From Acanthamoeba sp. SK_2022b (taxonomy: Eukaryota > Discosea > Longamoebia > Acanthamoebidae): a stretch of DNA of 64,000 bases. A program made the position numbers and the translations under genes. Of this stretch, positions 11,153-23,300 are shown in pieces (position 1 is the stretch's first letter; every line of letters starts with the position of its first letter). The notes under the pieces are model-generated. The model was not told where the DNA came from. It did not search any database and was given only the letters and a program-made list of their open reading frames with translations. Location of the stretch: the NCBI GenBank assembly GCA_027943245.1, contig JANDJZ010000013.1:1-64000 (forward strand), written 5' to 3'.

Positions 11153-11318
11153 TCACTTGATCTTGAGAATGGGATTGTTCTCGAGGTCGCCCATGTCCTT
11201 CAGCACCTTGGCCACGTCAAATCGCAACTCGTGGAACTGCTCCACCGTCAGCTCAAACGTTCGAATCGAACCTTTGGAAAGGAGCAATCTCATGAAGTGA
11301 GCATCTGAAGCCTTAACA

Positions 11319-11370
<52 letters not shown>

Positions 11371-11635
11371 GTGCGAAGCAGCCAATTTGGCAAGGTGTTA
11401 GCGAGCACGCGAGGGGAGGAGTTCCCGCACCATCGCTCAGGGTGAGCTGGAAGAGGAGAGTGGGCTTGAGGACGCGGTTGAGGGCTGACGTGGAGATGGT
11501 TACGTCCACTCGCCAACGCAGGTCGCTCAGCGTGGGAAACTTCACTTCACCCTTCCTCCCACTGACTGCCGGTCCTGAGCCACTCCCGACCGCCACCGAT
11601 GCACGTTTGGGCGCCCCCGTGTATCCCAATGCCAT
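11153..11635 (-). CDS. COMMD5: COMM-domain protein, COMMD5-like
   Basis: COMMD proteins assemble into the Commander complex for endosomal recycling. The exon from the ATG at 11633-11635 encodes LRWRVDVTISTSAL and a strand ending LTLSDG. After an intron at 11272-11430 it continues with FELTVEQFHELRFDVAKVL. These blocks, especially WRVDV-ISTSA and EQFHELR, match the COMM domain and most closely COMMD5. The spliced protein is only about 107 residues, so the usual N-terminal helical domain is absent or lies in an unseen upstream exon. The intron holds a (CGCA)n microsatellite. It is divergent from the next gene at 11959. Confidence 0.75.
11317..11370. repeat. (CACG)n microsatellite
   Basis: About thirteen tandem tetranucleotide units lie inside the intron of the COMMD5-like gene. 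Confidence 0.9.
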
Positions 11636-11958
11636 CGACTGGGGCCTTGACTGTTACCCCCCCCACACACACATTAACAATTAAAAATACAATTAGAGGC
11701 CTGATTTGATGATTGTTTGGTTACTCGAGAGAAAAATTGATAGGGTGAGAGGCAAAATTTTAGGAACGGCGAGGGCACCTTTGCCACGTTCATTCTCTCT
11801 CTCTCTCTCTCTCGCCTTCTCTCCCCTGTTTGTTTAAACAAACCCCCAAGCTTTTCTGTGGCGGTTTCCGTTCGACACAAAAAACCCCACAAGAAATAAA
11901 CCTATTTCTTTGGGGGAGACGAGTCATTAATCAATTACTTCTAACTGAGAGCGACAAG
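11636..11958. promoter_or_regulatory. Divergent intergenic promoter region
   Basis: About 320 bases lie between the start codons of the COMMD5-like gene (-) and the mitochondrial gene (+). It contains AT-rich stretches and a (CT)n tract at about 11793-11813. No canonical TATA element is obvious and no gene is seen. Confidence 0.4.
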
Positions 11959-12676
11959 ATGTGGAGGGCACAGCAGGGTATGCGAGTTGCGACTGCTGTG
12001 GGAAGAAGCGGCCGAGTAACGGCCCCGTCTTCATTGGGACTCAGGCGCTCAGCCGGAGCTCTCCTGCCCCGCCGAGCCGGCGCGGAAACTGAACCCGAAT
12101 GGAAGCTCTACGAGGAGGATGACCCAAAGCTTTGGGAAAACTGGAAGGGCAAGGTAAGAATTAGTCCTTTGGAGACATTACCCGGTTGAGAGAGGGGGGT
12201 ACCATCTGATTAATTTTTCTTCTTCTTGTTCTCGCTCTTTGCTTGCTTGCCCACACGTGTTGTAGGCGCCCGGCGCACTGGCCGAACAGGTGGATATTGA
12301 TCCGAACGATTGGCATGCGATGACTCCCGACTACGACACATCGGTGTCAGTGCAGCACGCCCTCATTTGCCTGGGCACTGCTTTTGGAGTCCTTGCTGGC
12401 TTCTACTACTTCTGCCAGGCCGTTGCCCCTGAACCCGCCCTGGTACACACCCTCAAGCTAACACCTCTCTTGCGCGCACACCCGAACCACACCACCCACA
12501 CTTATTATTACTACTCTCGCTGTTGTCTCGTGCTGACGTGGTGGGTGGTGGGTGGTGGGTGTCGTCCGCCCTCTGGCGTCCACCTGAATCAGATTCCGCG
12601 CAATGACTGGCGTACGGTGCCGCCCAGCATCATGAAGGACCAACCCAACACTCCCTACACGCCTCGCCCAGAGTGA
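11959..12676 (+). CDS. Small mitochondrial inner-membrane protein, probably a complex I accessory subunit (NDUFB8/ASHI-like)
   Basis: Three exons, 11959-12153, 12266-12442 and 12593-12676, all join in frame to give about 151 residues. The N-terminus is Arg/Ala/Ser-rich and lacks acidic residues (MWRAQQGMRVATAVGRSGR), a typical mitochondrial presequence. The middle has one membrane span (about residues 86-110, ICLGTAFGVLAGFYYFCQAV). The C-terminus is short, with IPRND and PPSIM. Size, single span and the Pro-rich tail fit single-pass beta-subcomplex subunits of complex I, and NDUFB8 seems closest, though ESSS/NDUFB11 cannot be excluded. Gene structure is well supported; the exact subunit is not. 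Confidence 0.7.
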
Positions 12677-12925
12677 AGAAGCTCTCTGCACTCCGGAACT
12701 CTCGTGGGCCACCACCCGAACGTGCGACCGTTGGTTGAAATTGAGGTGGTCGTGTTGTGTGTGCAGGTGGGTGTTACACGTGTTGCGCACCTGTTGGGTG
12801 CTACATCTCCCAATACACACTGGCTGTGGGCTTCGATTACGAATTTATTTATTTATTTATTTTGTAATTGTGGCGCGCGCACACACACACACACACAAAA
12901 GAACCAAAAAGGGGCTGGATCTTGG

Positions 12926-14072
12926 TCATTGACGGACTTGAAAGTCGGCGTCGATGGACGAGCAGTTGGTGATGGCGAGAAGGAGCTTCTGCTTGAGGAC
13001 GTCGCGCGAAGCATAGGCCGGGAGCTTGAGGGTGAAGAAGCAGGTGGCCGATTGCGGCAGGGCGTCGGTGCTGCCGTGCAGGCGCGTCACGGTGAAGGCG
13101 TTGGCTGACTTGTGGGTCGACAGCCGCTCACGGCCAGACACGAAGCGGAGGAAGAGGGCGCGCTCCTTGGGCGAGAACTCAGCCACGGTTTCCCAGAGCA
13201 TGGCCACGGTGGGGTCGTCCTGGCGGAAGCCTTCGTAGCGCACGTGCTGCTTGAGAGCCTCGACGTTGATCTGAGGCTTGCCGCACACGAGCAGCTCGAG
13301 CTCCTCCCACGTGAAGAGGGAGAGGGCGTCGATGGGCACCATGGCCGCGAGACCCCTGCGCATGGCTGCCACCTGTGCCTTGCTTTCGACCAGCCGACGC
13401 TGGCGCACGAGGTTGACGTACTCGAGCCTGTTCTCGTAGGTCACGTCGATGTCCTTGCCGCCCTCCTTGAGCTCCACCTTGCTGCCGTCGCTCAGCACCG
13501 TGGTGAAGTTCTCGAAGATGATGAGGCTAAAGTTCTCGGCGTTGAGGTCGTAGGCCTCCGGATTCTGCAGCTGATCGAGACACTGTCCGCAGAACTGGTC
13601 GATGTCCTTCAGATCGTCCGTCGTGAGCGCCTGCCCCACTAGCGGCTTCCACACGGCCGACGGCAGGTCGAGCGGGAGCGGCGCCTTGGTGCGGATGGCA
13701 ATGCCCATTAGTTTGCCCACAAACTCGTACATGGCCAGCTGCAGCGACGACTGCGACGATGGTTTCGGGATGTCTGTAAAAGACCATACACAACCAGCGT
13801 TCACGTCAGCCCAAACCACAACTGTGGACGACCTGGTACATAGCCTTAAGGAAGGCAGACAGATGGTGGCGTACATTTGTCTCTGTTCTTGCCGATGCCC
13901 ACCTCTTCGAGGGCGAGCTGCGCGTTGGGACAGGGGATGAACAGTGGCAGCTGGTCCGACTGCAGCTCGGCGCACATGCTCGACAGACACTCGCGGTAGG
14001 GGCCGCCCGAGTCAGTGGCTCCCTCGCCCACCAGCCGAACCGTAAAGGCCTACACCCTCCCACCAACGACAG

Positions 14073-14128
<56 letters not shown>

Positions 14129-15397
14129 TCGGTATGTCACTGATATACGGCGGCCAGGGCAGGACAGCTGCGTACCTTGCCGGTGGAGCGGAGCTGAGCT
14201 GGATTGGCGGCGTGGAGCTGATGGAAGGCCTGAGCGAAGATGCCCCACTGGATGTCCTTGTCGTCCTCCCCGGCAAACGGATCCCCGCCCGGTGCAGACG
14301 CCCGGCTATCCTTCGCCTTTCTCTTCTCGGCCTCCTTATCAGCATCGGTGAACAGCAGTCTGTTGATGGTGATCGTCGTATTGCCCCGCGACATCATGGA
14401 CTTGTAGCAGGTCTGCAGAGTGTGTAGTGGCACACACGACGCACGGCGAGAGAGAGAGAGAGAGAGAGCCTCACTTAGTTCTCAGCTTCAATGGAAAAAG
14501 ATTGATTGCGCATTGCTAACGGGGAGAGCTGGAGACACGTGCCTTGAAGAACTTGGACTTGACCTTGGTGAAGATGAGAGAGCGAAGACGGGCGAGGTTG
14601 GCGGCGAGGGTGCCCCGCTGGTTTTCGGCACCGGCCAGATTGAGAAGTGGTAGAACCGACACGAGGGCCTCGTTGAAGCGGTCCAACATCAAGACGCGCA
14701 CCCGCATCTCCTCCTCGCTGATGTTGGCCAGCTTGGTGTACATCAACCTCTCGGCATCCTACCGGTGCGTTGGTTTTTGGTTGGGGGGTTTTGTATGTTT
14801 AGTCTCGCGCACTTGTGACACAAAGAGAGGGGAGAGAGGAGGGCCCACACGTACGGTTAAGCAGAGGCGGAAGGGCTGGAGGTCGTTGGGGGACACAGAG
14901 TGTTCTGAATGCAGCCGATTGACGTAGTCGGCCAGCTCCGCATCAATGGCGAGGCCGTCAGCCCCACCCACGAGCATTCCGCGAAGTCGTTCTATCTCGG
15001 CCTGAGCCTCAGGCGATGCCAGCCGTTTCCGCTTGTCGTCGCTGTTGTCATCACCGAACGTGGGCACGACATGGAAGGCGTAGCCCCAGACCGGTGGAGG
15101 GAGCGACTTCTTGGGTTTAGCTTCCTCCTCCGTCTCGTCGCCCGGGGTGCCGATTGAGGGCTGATCGCCTGCACTCTGCTGCTCTGTGGTCGGGGTGACC
15201 GGGTTCGGGGAGCTAAATGAGAACGCGCCGCCGGTGACGGGCGCCCCGAAGGTGGGCGGCGCGAAACTGAACGAGAGGGCCGTAGACGGCTGCACTTGCG
15301 CAGCGGACTCGTCGGAGCTCGGCATGGGCCGCACGTAGCGGTAGTAGACTGTATTGCCGTCAACGACGTACAGCCTGTTGCGTCGTGCAGTGTGGTG

Positions 15398-15460
<63 letters not shown>

Positions 15461-17324
15461 CGCGTCGATATATCAGCCAAGCAGGGAAGGCACCACAAAG
15501 AGGGGTGAAGCACGAACCAGGGCTTCTTGCCTTGGACTTGGCCGCCCACCTGACTGGGATCATCGCCGTTGGGCTCGTAAAAGAGCAGCTTGTTGGCAGT
15601 GGGCAACTCGCAACGAGAATCCAGGACCACCGTTAGCTCGGTCGCCCCAGGGATGTGCACCTTTCGCAGCTCGCTCCCGTCCGGCAGGGTCTGGACTGCC
15701 TCCGATCCTTCGAGACCAGCGCTCGTTGGCTGCCTCTCCTTGGCCGGATCCTGGGTCGGATGGCTCTCGCTTTCTCTGTTGGAGCATCTAATGCATCAGG
15801 GAGGGCCACGAACATGGTGCATACGCAGGCGCGCGCCACCGCAATCTCGTACCGGCACTGCGCAAAGGCTGTCTGGAGCGCGGCCGCGCGGAGGAGAGAC
15901 GTGGGAGGGCGGCTGTAGGGTTCGAGCCACCACTCCGACATCGACTGCAGGCGCACCAGAGTGGCGAACCACTCCTCGTCGTCGTACTCGCCCTTATCAG
16001 CTGCGTCGGTACTGCTGGCATCACTTGCGAAGTAGTCCCACTTCGAGCGGCGCAGCACCGCCATGAGCTCAACGAGGGTCGAGAAGTAGCGCTTCTTCTC
16101 CTCGACGCTGGGATCGGACGACTGGAAATTGCCGTCGAGTTCTGAGTGCAGGCTGTGCATGGTGGCCGACAGCCAATCCGTTGTTTCGCGGTTGGGGCGA
16201 GCCCGAGCTGTGGCAGCAGCAGCAGCAAAAGAGAGGCAGGCAGGCAGGCAGGCAGACATTAGCCAAAGGAAAGCCCTTGCTGGGTTCTGTCGAGCACGCG
16301 CGAGGGGGGCGGGGGAGTGGCGCGTACCCAATGCTTCGGCGGACGCTCCCAGGGAGTGGATGCAGTCGGTGATCAGAGCCATCATGAAGCGAATCAGGCG
16401 TATGCGCATGGGGGGTGTCACGTCAGCGGTCGTCTTGATGTGGTTTGCAAGGTGCTCGAACACCAACGGCGTGTACTTCTCTTTGATGCTCGGCGCACAA
16501 TCGGCATACACTGCAACGTGACACGTGGAGAGTATTACGTATATGCAAGGGTCAGCCGACGAACACACGAATGCAAAATACAGGGGGAGATCACGCCGCG
16601 CCATGGCGGTTGTGGCGCGTTACCCAATGTAACGAGCCAGCTGGCAAAGTTGAAGTCGGGGGTGCCCGGCTGAGAGAGGGCGGGTTTGACAAGCCAGAAG
16701 CCAGAGGTGATGCAGTAGTCGAGCAGGCTTTGAGCTAAACTGGTGTCCGCCGTGGCGCTGGCCTCCGTCTTGATCCGCGTGGCGATCTCGGTGGAGACCA
16801 CCTTGAGCACGGCGTTCCGACCCGGCTTTTGGGAGGTGGGCATCGCACCAAAGGCCGCCAGAGGACTCTTACCTGCCGGCAATGTTGATAAAGATCAAGA
16901 AAGCGGTTGGCTACACACGCTCCCCCCCCCCGATTCGCAATAGGCCATGAACGGAGGGGAGGAGGGTAAGGGTTACCGGTTCCCGCGGGAGGAGGGTCAT
17001 CGTCGGAGGGAGTCGATCCAGTGAGGTACTCGGCGGCGACGTACTTGAGGAAGGCGAGCAGCGAGTGGTAGCCCATGTTCTCAAAGGAGAAGCGCATGGT
17101 CTCGGGCCAGTGAGCGAGGAGAGAGAGCAGGGCCTGGCCGGCGTACTTGCGCAACAGTGCGGTTTCGGTGTCGATGAGCTGCACCTGGGTCTGGATCAAC
17201 TTCTGCTTGCGTGCGTGCGGCCACGGGTCGTGCACGGCCTTCACAGGCCGTCGCAGGAAGCGCTGGGGGTACCACCACTCCTGCCACACACCTTTCTCCG
17301 AATCATAGAACTCCAGCAAGGCCT

Positions 17325-17383
<59 letters not shown>

Positions 17384-20300
17384 CAAGCAGGCAGGCGATG
17401 CCCCACGTGATGTGACATATATATATATATATATAAAGTGGCGGTCAGGTGTTGTGCATGTTTTCGTGCTGCGTGCGTATATCGGTGGAACGTACAGTGC
17501 TGTTGGCGGTGTTGAGATCCTTGACGCGGCCGCACTGTCCGATTGTCTTGTCCATGGCTGCATTCCAATCCTTTCGCTGCAACAGGAAGGCGGTGTCCTT
17601 GAACACCTTGTACCACATGCCCACTTGGATGTCCTCTGCGGCGTTGCGCCCGCGCGCAGGGGCCACGACGCCTCGGTTCTTTATCGTGACGGTCTTGCGC
17701 GGCTGGCCGGCCGTCTGTTCGCTGAAGGAGAAGGCCAAGCCGCCAAACGAAGGGATAGGCGCCATTGACGAGGCATTCGCTCCCTCAGGATTGATGGTGA
17801 GCATGACGGGTGCCGGAGTAGTTGACGCAGCTGCTGCCGACGTGTCTGCCTGTGTTGCGACACCAGACTGACTTGACGCCGTCGACGATACCTCTGCTGG
17901 AGAGACCGTCGTAATAGGCATCGTTGTCTCGGTCTCCGATGATGATGATGATGATGAGGATGATGATGATGGCGCAGCTTCGGTGGCTTCGACCGTCGTC
18001 GCCAACGGCACCGCGGGAGCTGATTCTGCCTCCGAAGCTCTAGGTGCAGATGAGTCCGCAGCCTCTGCGGAGGCTGCCGCCGGCTCCAGCGCCGCCGCGT
18101 TCTCTTCCTTGCTGGCTTCGTCATTGGGGCCAGTCTTGGCTTCCTCGGAATCAGCCGTGCTCGTAGCCGTGTCTACCGCTGTGGCTGCGCTGGTGCCTGC
18201 TGGCGCTGGTGTTGTCGCGGAGAGAGACGGCTCCTTGTCGACTTGGTCGAGGGCGAAGCGATCGATGACAACCTCGTGGGCGAGAGACGTGGACTCGAAG
18301 TTGCGCTTGACGTGCTTGGCCATGTAGGCGTACAGCCCGAAGGAGAATGGCTGCTGACCAAAGTTGGCCGTGATCTTCGCCCCGTTGCTGCGGTGGAGGA
18401 TCACCGGATAGAGATCCAATCTCTGCTAAAAATATTGAGTTAATAACAGCAGCAGCAGCAGCAGCAGCAACCAGTGGTACACACAAGATGAGCGTGTGTG
18501 AGGGGCATCGTCAGTGTTTGTTGAGAGACATCGGGATCTAACCTGGTCAGCATCGAGCGTGAATGCGTCGTGGAGAAGAGTGCCGTTGTGAGTGAAGAAG
18601 ATGGTCGCCTGGTCGCGATTCCACCCGCAACCAATGATGTCGCCAGAGCCGAAGGAGTAGCCGTAGGTGGCACTTGTAGTGCCCGGTGCGCACTTGACGC
18701 CGTCGCCGCGGTAGGTGTACGCCGTGGTGAAGTCACACTCCACCTTGGATGGATCCACAAGGCAACTCGCCGTGCTGCTGCTGCTGCTCGTCTGGCGAAC
18801 CGGACTGAAACCGACTTCGACAGCACTGCAAAAGAATAAATTAAAAGAATGTATAAATAAGGGTCTCAGTTAACCGGAGAGTCCAGCAGCACCACAGCAA
18901 CAACTGAGTGGAGGTGTGGCACAAGTGAACGTACGAGCCGCCGCAGCCGGAGAGGAGGACCTCGAAGTAAAACAAGGGCACGATGCGAGGGACGGGGACG
19001 TCGGCACAGGCCGAGCTGATCGAAGCCGTGCGGAGCCCGCTGTCGATGACAACCCGATGGTCGAGAAGCTGGTGGGGGTCCTCGCTGCCGCCGAGGTGCA
19101 TGTCCCTCAGCTGTAAGGCGTTCCAGGCAGTGGGCAAGATGATAGGCACGTTGCAGTAGGGCGAGAAGGGGACAGTGTCGTTCCACGCGGTATGCGCAAT
19201 GCTGTGAAGTCGCTCCCTCAGCACGTCGCTCAATTCCTCGGTGCGGTTCACCAGGCTTACATCGGCGTTCTTCAGCGTCAAGTCCAATATCGCGCCAAGG
19301 CCGCCTTGTTCCACATGGGGCCCCATGTGCACTCGTGTCAATTAAGCTGTCAAGGGGGACGGGGGCGAGGAGGAGGAGGAGGAGGAGGAGGAGGTGATGG
19401 AATGCATAGTACCCTTCTCAACAAAGAGCGAGACAATAGACGGCTGGGTGAGGAGCGAGGCGAGAGCGATGACGCTGCACGACTTCATCTGTGCGTAGAT
19501 GGCGTCCCACGAACGGAGCTTCGTCTCGTCCAGCTGAGGTTCGGGGAGCTTGGTCTGCAGGAAGAAGATGCACACCGCCAGCAGATCGGAGCACTGGGTC
19601 GAGAAGAACGACGGCTCCAGCACCTCCTCGGGCACGGCACGCAGCATCTCGAAGGACTCCACGGCGTGAGTGGTCCTCTTGGGACAGTCCGCGTAGACGA
19701 CCTTGGCCTTACGGAACTGCGAGTCCAGGTCGATGATCACGCCCTGGCGGTACGTGAGCCCGGTCGATGGGGCGCCAGAGGTGGCGGTGTCCTGCTTGAT
19801 CGACGTCACCTCCACGGAGCCACCAACTCGCAGAGGCTCCGGGAAACCGCCTGAAGAACAACATGTCAAGCCGTTGTGTCAGACGATGGAGCGTTCAGGA
19901 GGTGGAAGGAGGGGGTGATACGATATCGTACCAATGATGGCCAGAGAGGCCAGGTCGCGCCAGGCGCGCTTCAAGAGGTGGGCCTCCTTCGGCTCGTGGC
20001 GGAGAAGGGCGGGAGCGTCAAGAGCGCTGCGAATGACCAGCTCGCGTAGCTTGTCACGCCACATGGACGACGTATTGAGAAGATGGCGCAGAAGCGCGAT
20101 CACCTCCGAAGCGAGGGCCATGGCCACGCGGGCGTCTGCTTGCTTCTCGAGGCCATCTTCTGGCCTCCACGGCGCCGACTTGTGCGCCCAGCCCGGCGTC
20201 GATGGCGTGGCAGCCGCGCCGGTCAACGACGGGGATGCAGCGCCGGTTCCGAACGAGAAGCCAGAGCCGGGCTCGCTGCTGCCGGTCGCCTTAGCCGCTG

Positions 20301-23300
20301 GCGAGGATGCGAAGCTGAAGGAGAACGTGGGCCAGCTCGTCGCCGCGCCGAACGATGAGCTCGCGGCAGCGTTGGTTGCCAAGCCCAAAGACGGCGGCGG
20401 CGAAGAGCCCAGCGAACTACCGAACGCGAGAGTAGCCGACGACGGTGTGTTGCTGTTGCTGTTGCTGTTGCTGCCGCTGCCGCTGCCGCTGAAAGGTGTT
20501 GCTTCGAGCATCGTAGCAGCTGAGGAACCCGCAGCCGGGGCGGCCGGCGCGATTCCAAAGCTGGCAGTCGGCGGTGTCCCGAATAAGCCCGTGGTTGTTG
20601 TGGAAGTGGCGGCTGGCGACGATAGCGCGGGCGAGGACCCCAACGACCCCGCTGGAGTAGGCGGCGAGGCGAGAGCGCCAAACGGAGTACTCATAGAAGG
20701 CGACAGCGAAGACGACGACGACGACGACGACGACCCGAACGTTGCTGCCGGTGGCGAGCCAGAGCCTAAAGCCAAGGAGGAAGCGAAGGATCCGAACGAC
20801 GATTGGGACGGGGTCAGGCTGGCTCCGAACGGTGAGGCAAGAGGAGAGCCGGTCGTGGCGGTCGCCGGCGTCCCGAAGAGCGATGCGCCAGGAGTAATGC
20901 TACCAATCGCAGCGGTGGCGAGGGCGCGCTTCGCACGACGAGGCGAGCGCGAGCCCCGGATCGGGCCTCCTCCCGGGCTGAGCTCGTCGAGCGCGGACAT
21001 CAGGTCCACTGCCGACGAGGCGCTCGCTGGTGAAGCAGGATCAGCGGTCGTCGTCGAGATGGGGCTCGCGGCCGTTGCGGCAGCGCCATCTTTGGCGGGC
21101 GACATGGCGGCCTGTGCGACTGCTGCCCCACCGAAGCTGACGCGCAGCTTGGAGGGCGTATCCGGCGCGGCACCCTTGGGCTCTGGTGGGTTTGTGGCAG
21201 GGACGAGCACGTCGGGATGGTGGCGCGAGATGTAGGCAAAGGCAGAGGCCAGGGTCTGAGCCGAGTCAACTGAGGTGACGGGGCACACATTGCAGAGCGC
21301 GGCGCCGATCGCGTTGAAGAAGAACGACAGGATGCCCTCGTCAGCCGTGCCTACGGCTGCCGACCGCAGCTGCTGGAACGGGTCTGTTGCAAGGTTGTTT
21401 TCCGCGGCCGTCGTCGATGACGGATAGGTGTCCTCGATGATGAGACGCCACAGGTAGTCCAGTCGCTCCGGCCGCACGAGGGGCAGAACGTCGCGCAGAA
21501 GGCGAAGGGCGATTCGCTGGATGCGCGGAGTGCCCACGAGCACCAGCGAGAGCACGGTCTGCATGTTGTGGCTGTTCTCGGCGATGTAGCGCAGCACGGC
21601 GACAGAGTGTGTGAGCGGGTGGAGCAGCTTGATCATCTTGAGGCACCGCCTCTCCACGTGGTCGAATTCCTTCCAGCGGTCCAGCGGGATGACGTGCGAC
21701 GGCCAGCTCGTGCCGGGGCGAGAGCTTGGCTGAGCGAACGGGTCGGGCACGACCGCTGGGCCCGCCTGTGACGATAGCGCCTGCGCCCCGGCTGCTGCTG
21801 AGGGTTGAGATCGGAATACGCGGAGGCTCGTACTGAGCTCGTTGAAGATGAGCTCCATCATGCGCTTCTGGAGCTCACCCAGCGCGGGCAGTTTGCCGCT
21901 ATCATCAGAGCTCTGATCGACTGACTTCTGCAGCCCTTTCGCAGAGGAGGAGCCCCCCTTGATGGCTGCCACACGCTCAATGAGGGCGGCGCGGTCACCG
22001 GTGTCCTCCGCATCGCTCTTCCTAACCCGGGTAGCCACGCAGTGGAGCGTGAGCAGGCTGAAGGCCAGCCACGCGGCCTTGGTCACCTCCTTCTTGTCGG
22101 CCAGCTCGGAGTTGAGGCTGAACGACGCCAGGGCGAACCCGCCCTCTGGAGACCGCGACTCGGCCTCCTGCGAAGAGCCGAGGGCGGTCTCCTCGCAGAT
22201 GAGCTTCTTGAGCGTGGGCAGGATGCCCACCTTCTGCACGAACCCGTAGTCCTCCTCGCGGAACCCGAGCGTCCACAGCTGAATGAGGAGCACCCGCACG
22301 ATCGGCTGGATATCTTTGGAGCGCAGAAGGGCCGCCAGCTGCGTGTAGAGAGCTTGGAAGGTCCGCACCAGCTCCTCGCGGGTACCGTTCTGGCATGCCT
22401 GCGCCTGGTGCATGTAGTGATAGCTCTCAAGCGTAGTCACGTCGGAGAGGCCGCCGCCGCCGCCGCCGCCTGACGTAGCGGTGCTACCTCCAGGCTTGAG
22501 CCCTCGCAGGAGCGCGAGCAGGAGATCGTACTGCACCGAGCGCAGACTGACCTGCGTCAGGAGGTCGTTCATCGTGCGCAGGCCCTCGATGCGGCCCTGC
22601 GCTCTCTCCTCACGGCGGCGCATGCCCTTGAGCAGGCCCGATGGCTCCAGCTTGTCGTCCATGACGAAGGCCACGATCGCATCCGAGATCATCGAGTCCT
22701 GCGTGGGATCGATGGCGTTGGCCGACTCGGCCTCCTTGCTCCGATCGCGGAACAGCTTCCACATCTTGAACGACTCCTGCACGCGCCTCTGGTTTTCGTT
22801 GGTGTCCTTGCGCTCCAGTAGCCGTCGCCGTCTCTCCGTGGGTGATGCGATCAGGTCGACACCAAGCACGGTGTCCTCGGTCACGCTGTCGCCGCGCGGC
22901 CTGCTTCGTTTGAGGGTGCCCGTGGATCGCGCACGCAGGATGCGGGGTGTGTTGCCCGCCGTGCTCTCAATGCTCGACGTGAGCGCCTTCCGCTCGGCGG
23001 CGGCGGCGGCGGCGGCGCCCTTCTTCACCAGTGTGGACGAGGTGGAGCGCGAGAGGCGATCGCGTTCATCAGGTTGCTCCGCCTGCTGCTCGCTTGTTTT
23101 CGCTTCAGGGACGCGCACGGTCAACAGGAATTGGATCTTCTTCAGCACTGGCCCGCACACCTGCTCGTACACCGCGCTCGTGCTGCACACCACAGAGAAC
23201 ATGTGTCAGCGTACGTAGACATAGGAGAAGCAGGCGGGAGAGGGAGCTTATGTATACCTGATTTCGGCGTCGCCTTCCTTCTGAGCGAGCCTGTGCTTGT

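Noticed and set aside
19934..21235. 433-codon plus-strand open frame
   Set aside because: It is antisense to the GC-rich FG/Ser-rich exon of the HECT gene. Its Asp/Glu/Ala composition is what the complement of such repeats gives, and it has no domain.
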